Source: Phycisphaerales bacterium UBA2402
Lineage (GTDB): Bacteria; Planctomycetota; Phycisphaerae; Phycisphaerales; UBA1924
Assembly (NCBI GenBank): GCA_002343715.1
Contig: DDSA01000167.1
Location: forward strand, 56,692-120,691
DNA length: 64,000 nt
Direction: 5' to 3'
Below, piece after piece: positions 52,461 to 62,918 of this stretch. The notes beneath the pieces are model-generated. The model ran no database searches. It had not been told where the DNA came from and worked only from the letters and a program-made list of their open reading frames with translations. Every line of letters begins with the position of its first letter. Within the stretch, counting starts at the first letter, position 1. Both the position numbers and the translations under genes were made by a program.

Positions 52461-52901
52461 TCAGCGAGTTTTTCCGATCGATGACCATTCATCCGCGTCC
52501 AGGAATCTGTCTCGGATCGCCGGGGTCGGTGCCAGACACGTTTTCCGTGAACCGAACCACCGGTTGCGCCGCTCCGCGAACGCGACGTAGAGACGATCAC
52601 GGATCGGCCGCGGGATCAGCAGCGCCGCCGCCGCGAGCGACCACGGAAAGCCAAGCCCGCGTGCGATCCCGATCGCCGCGTCCGAACGCAAGCGGGGCCG
52701 GACGCTCCCAGGAACGAAGAGCACAACACTCTCCGGGATCGGCTCGCGCACGCCGGCATCGGCGAGCGCCTTGCTTCCGGCGCTCGATTGGAGTGCCGCA
52801 AACCTGAACAGACCCCGCGCATCGCGTCGGATGATCCACACAACCACGCTGTTGCAGAGATTGCAGTGACCATCGAAGAGCACCAGGAACGATGTTGTCA
52901 T
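52461..52901 (-). CDS. DCC-family thiol-disulfide oxidoreductase (DUF393)
   Basis: 146 residues from ATG 52901. The N-terminus MTTSFLVLFDGHCNLCNSVV carries the DGxCxLC motif with the redox CNLC pair at about 13-16, followed by RRDARGLFRFAALQS and a C-terminal helix IRDRLYVAFAERRNRWFG. The fold is thioredoxin-like and the family is often membrane-associated. Specific substrate unknown. An upstream in-frame region to 52997 has no family resemblance. Monocistronic as far as can be seen. Confidence 0.88.
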   Translation of the reverse strand: MTTSFLVLFDGHCNLCNSVVVWIIRRDARGLFRFAALQSSAGSKALADAGVREPIPESVVLFVPGSVRPRLRSDAAIGIARGLGFPWSLAAAALLIPRPIRDRLYVAFAERRNRWFGSRKTCLAPTPAIRDRFLDADEWSSIGKTR

Positions 52902-53182
52902 GGTTGAACTTTCGCCGGTCAAGGCTCGCAGACGATAACTCGCGCCCTGCCGTGACGCCGAGGCTGTGGAACCGAAGCCGGCTGAGTACGTCCGCAACGG
53001 ATCACTTCTACACGTCTCCCGATAAAGCCGCTCCCTTCACAGCCATGCTCGATCCGCGAACGTATCGCAGGCACACCCGCCCACGCAGGATGATCGATAC
53101 TCGATCCACACGCGTCACCGCAACAACGCTTCATGGTACAGCAACACACGCCTGATCGATCTGCCGCGTACGCAGCAAAGTC

Positions 53183-54244
53183 TTACTTCGGCTGTACTTG
53201 TCTGTATCGGACATCAAGCATGAGCGCCCTCCCCGCGGACTCGACCGACCACGCCCGATGCCGCAAACTCCCGTCCTGCTCGTGCTCGATACGCACGAGG
53301 ATCTGAATGTCTCTCTCGAACTCGAATCCATTGAGAACAGTCTCCAACGCGCCTCCATCAACAAGGGCGAGGTCTCCCTCGTACACGCCCCCGCGGCTCG
53401 AGAGAGAGAGGCAGCGAAGCACATCGGCGCCTGTGTGATGATAGATGTACGTGTCGAGCAGATGGCATGGCTCGTTGCTCTCTGAGAGTCCAGTGGTTCG
53501 GATATAGATCCCGTTCGCCAGCGGGATCAACTCGACGGACGACCTGATCTTTGAAATGGTCCCTGTGGCCACCCACTGGCCCTTGAACTCTCCACTGGAT
53601 TCCCAGGCATGGCCGAGCAGCGACTCGAACGCGACGAGACGCGCGGGCGGCTTCTCCCCACCTTCGACTGTGAGGCGTGGCGGCGACGCCGCTGGTTGGA
53701 TGCGGACGCGATCCCACGCGGTCAATGGTGTGTAGGCCGCGGTCCCGTTCGACTCGAGCAGTTCGTCGTGATACTTGTCGGGACCGTCGAATGTCCATCG
53801 GGACTTCAGTTTGCGGGTTCCCCCGGTCTGGTGCATGTCGAATACGGCTTCGAGTGAATCCCCATCGAACGCGACCGTGCCTTCAGACACTCCCGCTTTG
53901 TACGGACTCAGGCCGAGAGAGCGGATGATCTTGAAACGGGGATGCCAGTACACGACCCAGAGTGCACGCCACGGGTTGCCGTCTGCGCTGTGTCCGTCGG
54001 TCATCACCCGCATCGAGTGCATGCCCGGCCCCTTGTGCCAACGATCGAACATGTCCATTCCACTTTGAGATGTCATCCTCCATGCACCATCAATCATGCG
54101 CGCGAAGCGCTCGATCGGGTTGGCGACCTTGGATGGCAAGGATTCCTGCACCTCCGCAGCAGCCGGTGGTTCAGTACACGCCTCTGCGCAGGGGGCCAAG
54201 CCGGCAACGAGCAGCGGGGCCGCGAGGAAAAGGTTGAGTCGCAT
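53183..54244 (-). CDS. Exported protein with a duplicated beta domain, unknown function
   Basis: 353 residues with a signal sequence (MRLNLFLAAPLLVAGLAPCAEAC). Two related halves of about 150 residues can be made out. One starts at IERFARMIDGAWRMTSQSGMD (near residue 44) and ends at ...TRKLKSRWTFDGPDKYHDELLE. The second starts at VAFESLLGHAWESSGEFKGQ and ends at ...DIQILVRIEHEQDGSLRHRAWSVE. Each has a Trp soon after its start and a rising strand near SPYKAGVSEGTVAF or LSSRGGVYEGDLAL, the pattern of DUF1579-like calycin barrels. Function unknown. Two Cys in the leader (PC, AC) make a lipoprotein possible but the lipobox is not typical. Confidence 0.7.
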   Translation of the reverse strand: MRLNLFLAAPLLVAGLAPCAEACTEPPAAAEVQESLPSKVANPIERFARMIDGAWRMTSQSGMDMFDRWHKGPGMHSMRVMTDGHSADGNPWRALWVVYWHPRFKIIRSLGLSPYKAGVSEGTVAFDGDSLEAVFDMHQTGGTRKLKSRWTFDGPDKYHDELLESNGTAAYTPLTAWDRVRIQPAASPPRLTVEGGEKPPARLVAFESLLGHAWESSGEFKGQWVATGTISKIRSSVELIPLANGIYIRTTGLSESNEPCHLLDTYIYHHTGADVLRCLSLSSRGGVYEGDLALVDGGALETVLNGFEFERDIQILVRIEHEQDGSLRHRAWSVESAGRALMLDVRYRQVQPK

Positions 54245-54331
54245 GAATGAGGTTATGGCTTCATCGCCACAGCGAGATCGTGATCAATCCGTGTCCGAAG
54301 GACAAGCAACCGCCGAACTCGGCGCCGAGGC

Positions 54332-55783
<1,452 letters not shown>

Positions 55784-55904
55784 GTGAAGGTGTGCGCAAG
55801 GGTATGAGGACGGTACCGTAAGCGAGATCGGGCGCGGCGAGGTACCCGCGAACGCGCGGGCTACGCCGCGCTGCAGATACCCGTACCACGGTCAACGGCA
55901 GGTA

Positions 55905-58784
55905 TTACTCCGATTTGGGCCGTTTGTTGAGTTCGCTCGCCGAGAGTTTCCTCCGGGCGGCGCCGTACAGCGTTCGAGGACGCGGCACGGACGGAGCCGG
56001 AGAAGAGGCCGGCGGAGGGGGGGGCGCATCCCGCCGATCACCCGGATCAGCGCGAAGTTCACGACGCCCATCGTCCCGCCGCCCTTCGGCACCCCGATCG
56101 TCGCGGCGTCGCTCCCCGCCGCGCTTTCCCTGACCATGATCATCGCGTCGGTTCGTGTGTCCTTCGCGAGAACGCTCTCCTTCGCCGCGCGGTTGTGAAC
56201 CCCGTGCCTGTGCATCCCTGGGTCCACCTCCATCTTTACCGCCTCGCCCGCGGCGGCGTCGGCGTCGTCCGCCGCGAGTCTGCCCATTCCCCTGCCCATC
56301 GACATTGGATCCGCCACCGGGACGAACTTCGGCAGGATGATCATCGCGATCGCCGATCTCGGCCTCGGTCAACGACACATCGTCGGAGTTTCCGGCGCGT
56401 ATGTGTTTTTGTTCTTCGGATCGGTCATCGTGGATGGAGAACTGAGTGCTCGGCACGACATCACGATCATCTTCAGGGAACTCCGGCGACGGAGCGTTTG
56501 GGTCATCCTCGCCCGGAGCCGAAGGTTCGCTCGGCAACCCTTCATCGCGTCTCTCGTTCTCGGTCAAATCTCCCAGCAGGTCGCCCAGCAGATCGAGATC
56601 CGGTGCGGTGCTCCGTGGCGTCTGGGGTTGGCCCTTGTGCCGGGGTGTACGGACCGGCGGGCCGGAGAGCAGATCACCCAAGAGTGAAATCACGTCGGGT
56701 GATGGGCTGTCAGTACCATCCGAAACGCCCTCTGGTTCAGCGTTTGTGGTGTCCATCGCAGGCGATGGTGTCGGTGGCCTGTCACCTCCGCGGCCCCTCC
56801 CACGACGGCGTCGACGCCGCCTGCCGCCTTCGCCTGGCTGGCCATCGCTTATGGCCTGACTCTCGGCGGGCACCTGTTTGGATTGCCGCGATTCGGGGTT
56901 GGCTGATCGATCCCGATTCGATACGGGCTGCTTCGCCCGATTCTCATCGCCCTCCTCTTCACGTCCGCGGCCACGCCGCCGGCGACGACGACGACCACGC
57001 CCGCCCTCGCCCGGTTCGCTTTCCCCGCTGGACTCTTCGCGCGGTGGCGGATGGTCCTCGGGGATGATATCGGCTTCGTCGATTTCGATGGGGTGGAGTT
57101 CGATGGCCTCGGTGTCTTTGCCCGCTTCCGCAGCGGCCTCGGCCTCGAGCACGGCCTGGCGTTCCTCATCGGGATTGCCGGTCCAATCGTTCTCCGACTT
57201 CTTTTCGTCCTCCCACTCCTTGAGTTCTTTAGGAATGCGGGGCTTGGGGAGGTTGGTCAGGTCGATGTCCGCGCCCTGCTCGTCGTAGGCATAGAAGGAG
57301 ATACGGTCGATGGCGACGGCCTCACTCACCCGAACATCGACGTGCTTGCCATAATGGCGCTCGATCCTGCCCAGCAGTTGACGCTTGTGGCTGAGCAGTT
57401 CTCCCGCGACACGGGGGGCCACCGCCATTTCGACTTTAAATACCTTCTCGACGTCGAGAACCGCCGCGAGATCGCGGAGCGCATCGGCGGCGATCGAGTC
57501 CGGCTTCTGCACCAGACCCCGCCCTCGGCAGGTCGGACAGTCTGTAAAATGAGTGCTTTCATGACTCGGCCGCATCCGCTGCCGGGTCATTTCAAGAATG
57601 CCGAACTCCGTGATCGAGAGCACCGTGGTCTTGGCTCGATCGCGTTTCAGCCGTTCCTTGAATCGATTTTCAATGTCCTTGCGGTGCTCGTGGCGCCGCA
57701 TGTCGATCAGGTCGTTGATGACAATGCCGCCCATGTCCCGCAGCCGCAACTGACGGCAGATCTCGTCAACGGCCTCGATGTTCGTCTGGTAGGCGTTGGT
57801 CTCGGCATCGCGGCTTTCGCGGCTCTTGCCCGAGTTCACATCGATGGCCACGAGCGCCTCGGTCTGGTCGATCACCAGGCGACCGCCGCTGGGCAGAGGC
57901 ACCTCCCGCGCGTGGATGAGTGAAATCTGCTGCTCGATGCCGAAGGCATGAAAGATCGGGCTTTTCCCGGGGTAGTGATAGAGTTTGGTTGTTCCGCGCG
58001 GGGCGACGATCTTCATGAACCGCGCGGCCCGCTGCATCGCCTGCTCGTTGTCGATCACCACACGCTGGATATCGCTGGTCAGCAGGTCGCGGAGTGAGCG
58101 GACCAGCAGATCGCTCTCGGAATAGAGCAGCCGGGGCTTGCCGCCGGTCTTCAGCCTTTTCTCCATGTCTTTCCACAACCGCTGGAGATAGGCAAGGTCG
58201 CGCTTCAGATCTGTCTTGGTCTGATCCATCCCGGCCGTGCGGAGAATGAACCCGAAACCCTCCGGCAGGTCGAGTTGGTCGAGTATCTGCCGCATCTCAC
58301 GGCGCTGCTCCTCGTCCTCGACCTTGCGTGAGACACCTACCTTGTCCATATAAGGCATCATCACCAGGAAGCGACCCGGGATCGAGAGATAACTGGTCAG
58401 CGTCGGGCCTTTCGTGCCCACACCCTCCTTGAGCACCTGCACGATCACTTCATCGCCACGCCTCAGCGCGTGCTGGATCAGGGGCCGCTCACGACGCGGT
58501 GTCTTCAAACCCACGCGTTCGGTGGTGTCGTCACCCTCGCCGGGGAAATACCGGGGATGAAGATCGGTGATGTGGAGGAACCCGTTGTCGCCGACGCCAA
58601 AGTCCACGAACGCGGCCTGGATCGCCGGTTCCACGTTCATGACTTTGCCGACGTAGATATTGCTCACGCGGCTTGCCGTGGCGAAACGCTCGACGAAGAG
58701 CTCTTCGAGTTTTCCATCCTCAACAATCGCCACCCGGCACTCTTCGCCGGGGACGTAGTTGATGAGCATCTGAGATTCTGCCAT
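55905..58784 (-). CDS. rne: Ribonuclease E/G with long arginine-rich C-terminal region
   Basis: 959 residues from ATG 58784 (MAESQMLINYVPGEECRVAIVEDGKLEELFVER). The S1 domain covers about 40-160, and the catalytic DNase I-like region has VAIDVNSGKSRESRDAETNAYQTN and GGIVINDLIDM with the metal Asp residues. The zinc-link CPTCRGRG follows near residue 410. From about residue 560 to the end the chain is disordered and mostly basic/acidic, with three arginine runs (RRRRRRRGRGR, RRRRRRRGRGRG, RRRRRRGRGG) and RDD-type repeats, likely an RNA and partner platform like the E. coli scaffold half but of different composition. Acidic segments lie between. An upstream in-frame frame to 59120 lacks family resemblance. 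Confidence 0.92.
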   Translation of the reverse strand: MAESQMLINYVPGEECRVAIVEDGKLEELFVERFATASRVSNIYVGKVMNVEPAIQAAFVDFGVGDNGFLHITDLHPRYFPGEGDDTTERVGLKTPRRERPLIQHALRRGDEVIVQVLKEGVGTKGPTLTSYLSIPGRFLVMMPYMDKVGVSRKVEDEEQRREMRQILDQLDLPEGFGFILRTAGMDQTKTDLKRDLAYLQRLWKDMEKRLKTGGKPRLLYSESDLLVRSLRDLLTSDIQRVVIDNEQAMQRAARFMKIVAPRGTTKLYHYPGKSPIFHAFGIEQQISLIHAREVPLPSGGRLVIDQTEALVAIDVNSGKSRESRDAETNAYQTNIEAVDEICRQLRLRDMGGIVINDLIDMRRHEHRKDIENRFKERLKRDRAKTTVLSITEFGILEMTRQRMRPSHESTHFTDCPTCRGRGLVQKPDSIAADALRDLAAVLDVEKVFKVEMAVAPRVAGELLSHKRQLLGRIERHYGKHVDVRVSEAVAIDRISFYAYDEQGADIDLTNLPKPRIPKELKEWEDEKKSENDWTGNPDEERQAVLEAEAAAEAGKDTEAIELHPIEIDEADIIPEDHPPPREESSGESEPGEGGRGRRRRRRRGRGREEEGDENRAKQPVSNRDRSANPESRQSKQVPAESQAISDGQPGEGGRRRRRRRGRGRGGDRPPTPSPAMDTTNAEPEGVSDGTDSPSPDVISLLGDLLSGPPVRTPRHKGQPQTPRSTAPDLDLLGDLLGDLTENERRDEGLPSEPSAPGEDDPNAPSPEFPEDDRDVVPSTQFSIHDDRSEEQKHIRAGNSDDVSLTEAEIGDRDDHPAEVRPGGGSNVDGQGNGQTRGGRRRRRRGRGGKDGGGPRDAQARGSQPRGEGERSREGHTNRRDDHGQGKRGGERRRDDRGAEGRRDDGRRELRADPGDRRDAPPPPPASSPAPSVPRPRTLYGAARRKLSASELNKRPKSE

Positions 58785-59435
58785 GCCGATACCTGCTTTC
58801 TCGTCACGCCTGTGGTGACGGGCCGCACGCGATTCTGTCGCGCGCGGCCGCTGCATTGCCGGAGCGTGCGAACACCTCCGACAGCGGCTAGGCAAGGCAG
58901 GAGAACCCAGTGTCGTGACGAACGTTGCGCGGAGCGCACGGCTGGCCACGAGTTGGTCCGGGGAACACGCCGCCGACAATCGGCCGCGATTGGGGTCCAC
59001 CGAACCCGAGACACCCGCGTTCTTGACCGATCCGGCACCGTAGCGCCGTGAGCGGGAACAGGGGAGAAGTTCTTCCGGCGCTGAGCGGGCCAAGTAGGCG
59101 AACATCTCGCCCGGCCGCACGCCGCACCGCTATTTTGTACCCCACACCCGCGATTCGGAACGCCCGAACGCGAATGTCGAGTCAGTCATTGGGTCGTGCC
59201 GCGGATGCGGAACATACCCGACAATCCTTGAAACAACCTCTCGACGGTTTCAAGCGACTCCACTATAGGTCGGTTATCGTGAGTTCGGAACCGCACATAT
59301 AACCTCGATGACACCGTTGCGAGGAATCCCCGTCAGGCGCATCTGATGATGCCGCATAATGTTTGTATTTTGATAGGTATCAGTGCACTTACCCATATTA
59401 TAACTGACACTTGTACGAGGTGAGTTGATTGATGT
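58785..59435. other. Leader of rne and intergenic region to the multicopper oxidase
   Basis: 651 bases. The first 65 hold the rne leader hairpins (58802-58849). The rest contains a region from about 59160 that is markedly more AT-rich (e.g. TTTGTATTTTGATAGG, CATATTATAACTG). The rne transcript starts somewhere in it, but I could not pick a promoter with confidence. I see no gene in it. Confidence 0.5.
58802..58849 (-). promoter_or_regulatory. Two stacked hairpins in the rne mRNA leader
   Basis: Read on the minus strand, the leader just before ATG 58784 contains GGCCGC-G-CGCGA, loop CAGAA, UCGCG-U-GCGGCC (58821-58849), a 12-bp stem with one G-U. It is followed by CGTCAC-CACAGGC-GTGACG (58802-58820), a 6-bp stem. 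The second ends about 17 bases before the start codon. RNase E is autoregulated through leader hairpins in E. coli, so this is a plausible cis-acting target. Confidence 0.65.
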
Positions 59436-62015
59436 TCAGCACCCGCCCGCTTCCCATTTTACAAAGAATACCTCCACATCGGCCCCATCCACACCCCCAT
59501 CGAAGTTCAGATCGGCTTGGCTTTCACCCGTGACCCACACGAGATAAAACGCCTCTACATCAGCCCCGTCCGCACCGCCGTCTTGATTGAAGTCGGCGGG
59601 ACAGGGAACGATCCGCATCTGCCGCATCATCTCGTTGTCCTCGTGCTCGAGGATGTGGCAGTGATAGGTGTACAAGCCTGTAAACTCTTCGAAACGGACG
59701 ATGATGCGAGTGATCTGGTTCGGATCGGCGCGGATCGTGTCTTTCCAGCCGAGTTCGTGCGGACCCGGTGGGATGCGCTGGCCGATCGGTACGACTCGAC
59801 CATCCTGAATCACGAAGTTCTGCCGATCGAGGAGTTGGAACGGCGAGTGATGAAGGTGCATGGGGTGGGATACCCCTGACCGATTGACGAAGCTCCAGAC
59901 CTCGGTCGAGCCTACGTACGGGTACTCGGTCAAGTCGTCCCACCCCAAGCCGTTGATGAGCCACTTGTCCCCTGTGCAGTCGTCGGCGGCCACATCGAGC
60001 TCGAACGTTCGATGCGAACCGGCATCGGTTTCCTGCAATCGCGCGATCGTGCTCAACACCGCGGGGACAGGGGCCGTGTGCCCCGCTTCCGTGCCGATGA
60101 CGAACTTCATCACGTTGGGCACGACCCCGGCACCGGGCGGGCCGGGGAACGGCGCCGGGGCGCTGTTCAGGAGCACGACTTCTTCACCGGGCAGAAATCG
60201 CGCGAAGTCCACGATCACATCGGCACGTTCGCCCGGCGAAAGTTGGATATTCGTCCGGGTTACAGGGGAGCCGAGCAGGCCGTGATCGGAACCGATCTGC
60301 GTGAAGGTCGTGCCGTTGGCGAGCGACAGTTGGTAGGTGCGCGAGCCGCTGCCGTTGAGCAGACGAAGCCGGTACTTGCCCCGCTTCACCTCCGCGTACG
60401 GCCAAACGCGACCGTTCACGAGGATGGTGTCACCGAAAAAATGCTCGTGCCAGTGGTGCGGATACCGGAGGCTTCCGTCGGGTTTGAAGGATCGATCCTG
60501 GATTACCAGCGGGATCTCGTGCTCTCCGGCCGGCAGGTTCAAGGACGACTCCGCCGGATCGCGCAGGATATATAACCCCGCCAGACCCATGTAGACGTTC
60601 AACCGTGTGATCCCCAGCGCGTGGTCGTGGTACCACATCGTTGCGGCCCGCTGCCGGTTGGGATACACATACGCATCGGACCCTTCGCCGGGCATCTGCG
60701 TCCATTCGGGGTACCCATCGCTCTCCTCGCCGGTGCGTGCGCCGTGAAGGTGTGTCACCGTGCGGGGAACGTCCCCGTGATGGTCCGGTCCGTGCACGCA
60801 GTCATCCACGTGCAGGGCGTGCTCGGTGAGCAACTCGCCGGATTCATCCCGCAAGTTGTTGACCCAGAAAACCGTGACGGGTTGGTCGGCCGATGCTTCG
60901 ATCGTCGGCCCGGGAAACTCCCCGTTGTACCCCCAGAGCGTTGTAAAGGGCAGATCGCGGTGGAGTTTGTCGCGGAACTGGAAGATCACCATGTCGTACA
61001 GGGCCTCACCCCCCGGCAGACCCGTGGTGGGCTGCGCGATGCCCGGGCGCGGCAAAGCATCAACAAATGGTGTCAGGATCGGGGAACACCGTCCCGGAGT
61101 GCAGTCCGTCGCGTCACCGGCGTAATCGCCGTGCATGGATGCGCATTCCGCCGCGGTGAGGATGATGCATCCGCCCTCCTGCAGACAGCACGCACCGCTC
61201 GGCGGCAAGCAAGGATTCGGCGTGCAGACAGTGTTATTCCCGGAGTAGACGCCCCCTTGCGCTTCGCACGTCGACTGATTGGTCCGCACGCATGTCTGCC
61301 CGAAGCAACAGGCACCGGTCGGGCCGCCGGGTGGCGTGTACTCGACCGTGAGTGTTGGCGCATAGTCCGGCGTGTCGGTTTCGCGGCTCTCGAAGCGTTT
61401 CGCCGATCCGTTCGTTGCCTCGCCCCCGATGAGTATCCAGCCGTGGTTGGATGATGCATCGGCGATCCAGCCTCGCACATCGGCGGCGAGATCGACGGAA
61501 GACCACGAGTACACGTCGGTCGCGCTTCCCACGACCCCGGAGTAGCTCACGCTCGAAGCAAAGTCGCCCCCTGGATTTGTCCATGCCTGACCGGGCACGA
61601 AACGATGGGTCCACGTTGCATCACCGGGCAGTGCCGGCGTGCCGCGTCCTTCGTTGCCCCCGGCGTTGCTGGCGCCCTCGCCCCAGGGAGATGACAATCG
61701 ATGGATGCGGAGCGGCTGATCTCCGCTCCGCGTGCGGGACATGAACATGCGGAGCGTCACGGTGTCGATCGTCGCGTCCCGCGGCACCACCGACAGATCG
61801 AAGGCGATCAACGCGCGTCGCAGCGCCCCGCCGTTGGTCCGCCCGATGAAGGTGCTGTGCCCAACGCCGTTGCTCAGTTCTCCTTCGGAGTACATCGTGG
61901 TGTCGCGTGAAGCGACAAGCGTGATCGTGTCGGCCATGGAGAACGGGATACACAGCACGTAGATCAAAACCATCACCACGCGCACACGCACCGCGGGATA
62001 CGACAGATCCGGCAT
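59436..62015 (-). CDS. Secreted multicopper oxidase with DNRLRE-like, Cys-rich and dockerin-like modules
   Basis: 859 residues from ATG 62015 (MPDLSYPAVRVR...); a GTG at 62045 is an alternative. After a signal (VVMVLIYVLCIPFSMA) comes a DNRLRE-like domain (about 30-215: DTTMYSEGELSNGVGHSTFIGR... WILIGGEATN), then two GACC Cys-rich repeats (GACCFGQTCVRTNQSTCEAQGG; GACCLQEGGCIILTAAECASMHG). The oxidase follows with the four copper motifs THLHGAR, WYHDHALG, HPMHLHHSPF and YHCHILEHEDNEMM, the last with the T1 Cys and Met, as in CotA/bilirubin oxidases. A dockerin-like module ending in WEAGGC closes it. It oxidises phenols or metals at the surface, using O2. Confidence 0.92.
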   Translation of the reverse strand: MPDLSYPAVRVRVVMVLIYVLCIPFSMADTITLVASRDTTMYSEGELSNGVGHSTFIGRTNGGALRRALIAFDLSVVPRDATIDTVTLRMFMSRTRSGDQPLRIHRLSSPWGEGASNAGGNEGRGTPALPGDATWTHRFVPGQAWTNPGGDFASSVSYSGVVGSATDVYSWSSVDLAADVRGWIADASSNHGWILIGGEATNGSAKRFESRETDTPDYAPTLTVEYTPPGGPTGACCFGQTCVRTNQSTCEAQGGVYSGNNTVCTPNPCLPPSGACCLQEGGCIILTAAECASMHGDYAGDATDCTPGRCSPILTPFVDALPRPGIAQPTTGLPGGEALYDMVIFQFRDKLHRDLPFTTLWGYNGEFPGPTIEASADQPVTVFWVNNLRDESGELLTEHALHVDDCVHGPDHHGDVPRTVTHLHGARTGEESDGYPEWTQMPGEGSDAYVYPNRQRAATMWYHDHALGITRLNVYMGLAGLYILRDPAESSLNLPAGEHEIPLVIQDRSFKPDGSLRYPHHWHEHFFGDTILVNGRVWPYAEVKRGKYRLRLLNGSGSRTYQLSLANGTTFTQIGSDHGLLGSPVTRTNIQLSPGERADVIVDFARFLPGEEVVLLNSAPAPFPGPPGAGVVPNVMKFVIGTEAGHTAPVPAVLSTIARLQETDAGSHRTFELDVAADDCTGDKWLINGLGWDDLTEYPYVGSTEVWSFVNRSGVSHPMHLHHSPFQLLDRQNFVIQDGRVVPIGQRIPPGPHELGWKDTIRADPNQITRIIVRFEEFTGLYTYHCHILEHEDNEMMRQMRIVPCPADFNQDGGADGADVEAFYLVWVTGESQADLNFDGGVDGADVEVFFVKWEAGGC

Positions 62016-62725
62016 CTTCAGGCTCCATCGACTGATACCCCCCACTCGACTGAGAAAATAATTCTATGGAGCGTAGCCGGCCTCTCGATGTCTTCACGAC
62101 CGGGACAGTTTCCTACAAAGAGGGATGCCCGGTCGTGTGTGGCGTACTCGTTCTCAATCAAGAGACCTCGTCATGTGAAGGAACGCTCGGCCCCGATCAT
62201 GCATATGACGGTTCGAGGCGGTTTGGGCAGCGCGACCGATCAGTTCTCGGCGTACGACCTTGGTGTACCTTGAAACAACGGTCCTCGACGATTCCAGCCA
62301 CAACACAGAACGGATGCCCCGCCTCATCATGTTCGGCACAGACTCTCGGCACAACCGCACCGAGCGGAGTGAGGTTGAACTGATCACTTTGATGAACGAG
62401 GAAGGTGCCTTCATACTCCCCGAGTACAACTGTTTCGCCACCGTCGAACAACAACCGTGAATCTCATGGGGTATCGAGTCTCGGCAGTCCCATCCCGATG
62501 AGATCGAGCACCGTTCACGGACTCTTTACACTCGGACCTCGCAGCAAGTCTTGACCTCATCACCCGGGTAGTTTGTTATAGGGTCACGGCTTGTGAGCCA
62601 CGGTCTAACTTGAGTTCCATGCTTGACCAACTCATCCATCAGCGATGCGTTCTTTTCTCCGCATGTTCTCAGAATTTGAACGTAACCAAAGTTCTCTATC
62701 TTGCCGAGAAGTCATCGACAGTGTC

Positions 62726-62740
62726 GGATAATCATTATCT
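62726..62740. promoter_or_regulatory. Candidate Fur-type box
   Basis: GATAATCATTATC (62727-62739) is a 13-base palindrome identical to the core of the E. coli Fur consensus 7-1-7 motif. It lies 24 bases upstream of the proposed -35 of the downstream PEP-CTERM gene. Confidence 0.55.
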
Positions 62741-62763
62741 GCTCGAAATTAGGGCGGATTCCC

Positions 62764-62791
62764 TTGAAGTAAATTCAACTTGATGTAGAAT
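62764..62791 (+). promoter_or_regulatory. Candidate promoter of the second PEP-CTERM gene
   Basis: TTGAAG-N16-TAGAAT, about 127 bases before ATG 62919. The ribosome binding site AAGAAGGGA (62902-62910) precedes the start codon. Confidence 0.5.
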
Positions 62792-62918
62792 GCATCGCAC
62801 TGGGCACTCCACAAAGTGCCACTTTGGATTTGTACTGATCTATACGTTTCGGTCAGTATGGGCACTTCGGCCCGAAGCGGATCCACCGCAAGAGAGGTTT
62901 AAAGAAGGGAATCTGTTC

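Larger units (their letters stand above)
62016..62918. other. Long intergenic region upstream of the last PEP-CTERM gene
   Basis: 903 bases. It contains a minus-strand open frame at 62197-62454 whose translation (LGEYEGTFLVHQSDQFNL, LGAVVPRVCAEHDEAG) looks protein-like. It has no good start: an ATG at about 62472 (MRFTVVV) leads into it only with a frame change, so I treat it as at best a remnant. The 3' part has a Fur-like box (62726-62740) and a promoter (62764-62791). I see no tRNA or other gene. Confidence 0.4.

Noticed and set aside
56000-57000. Repeated CGC/CGG-rich units that could pass for a repeat array
   Set aside because: They are in frame inside rne and encode Arg/Gly-rich tail repeats, not CRISPR or mobile DNA.
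62197-62454. Small minus-strand gene
   Set aside because: The peptide looks protein-like in part, but there is no ribosome binding site, the start is TTG, a stop lies just upstream, and the likely ATG is in another frame.
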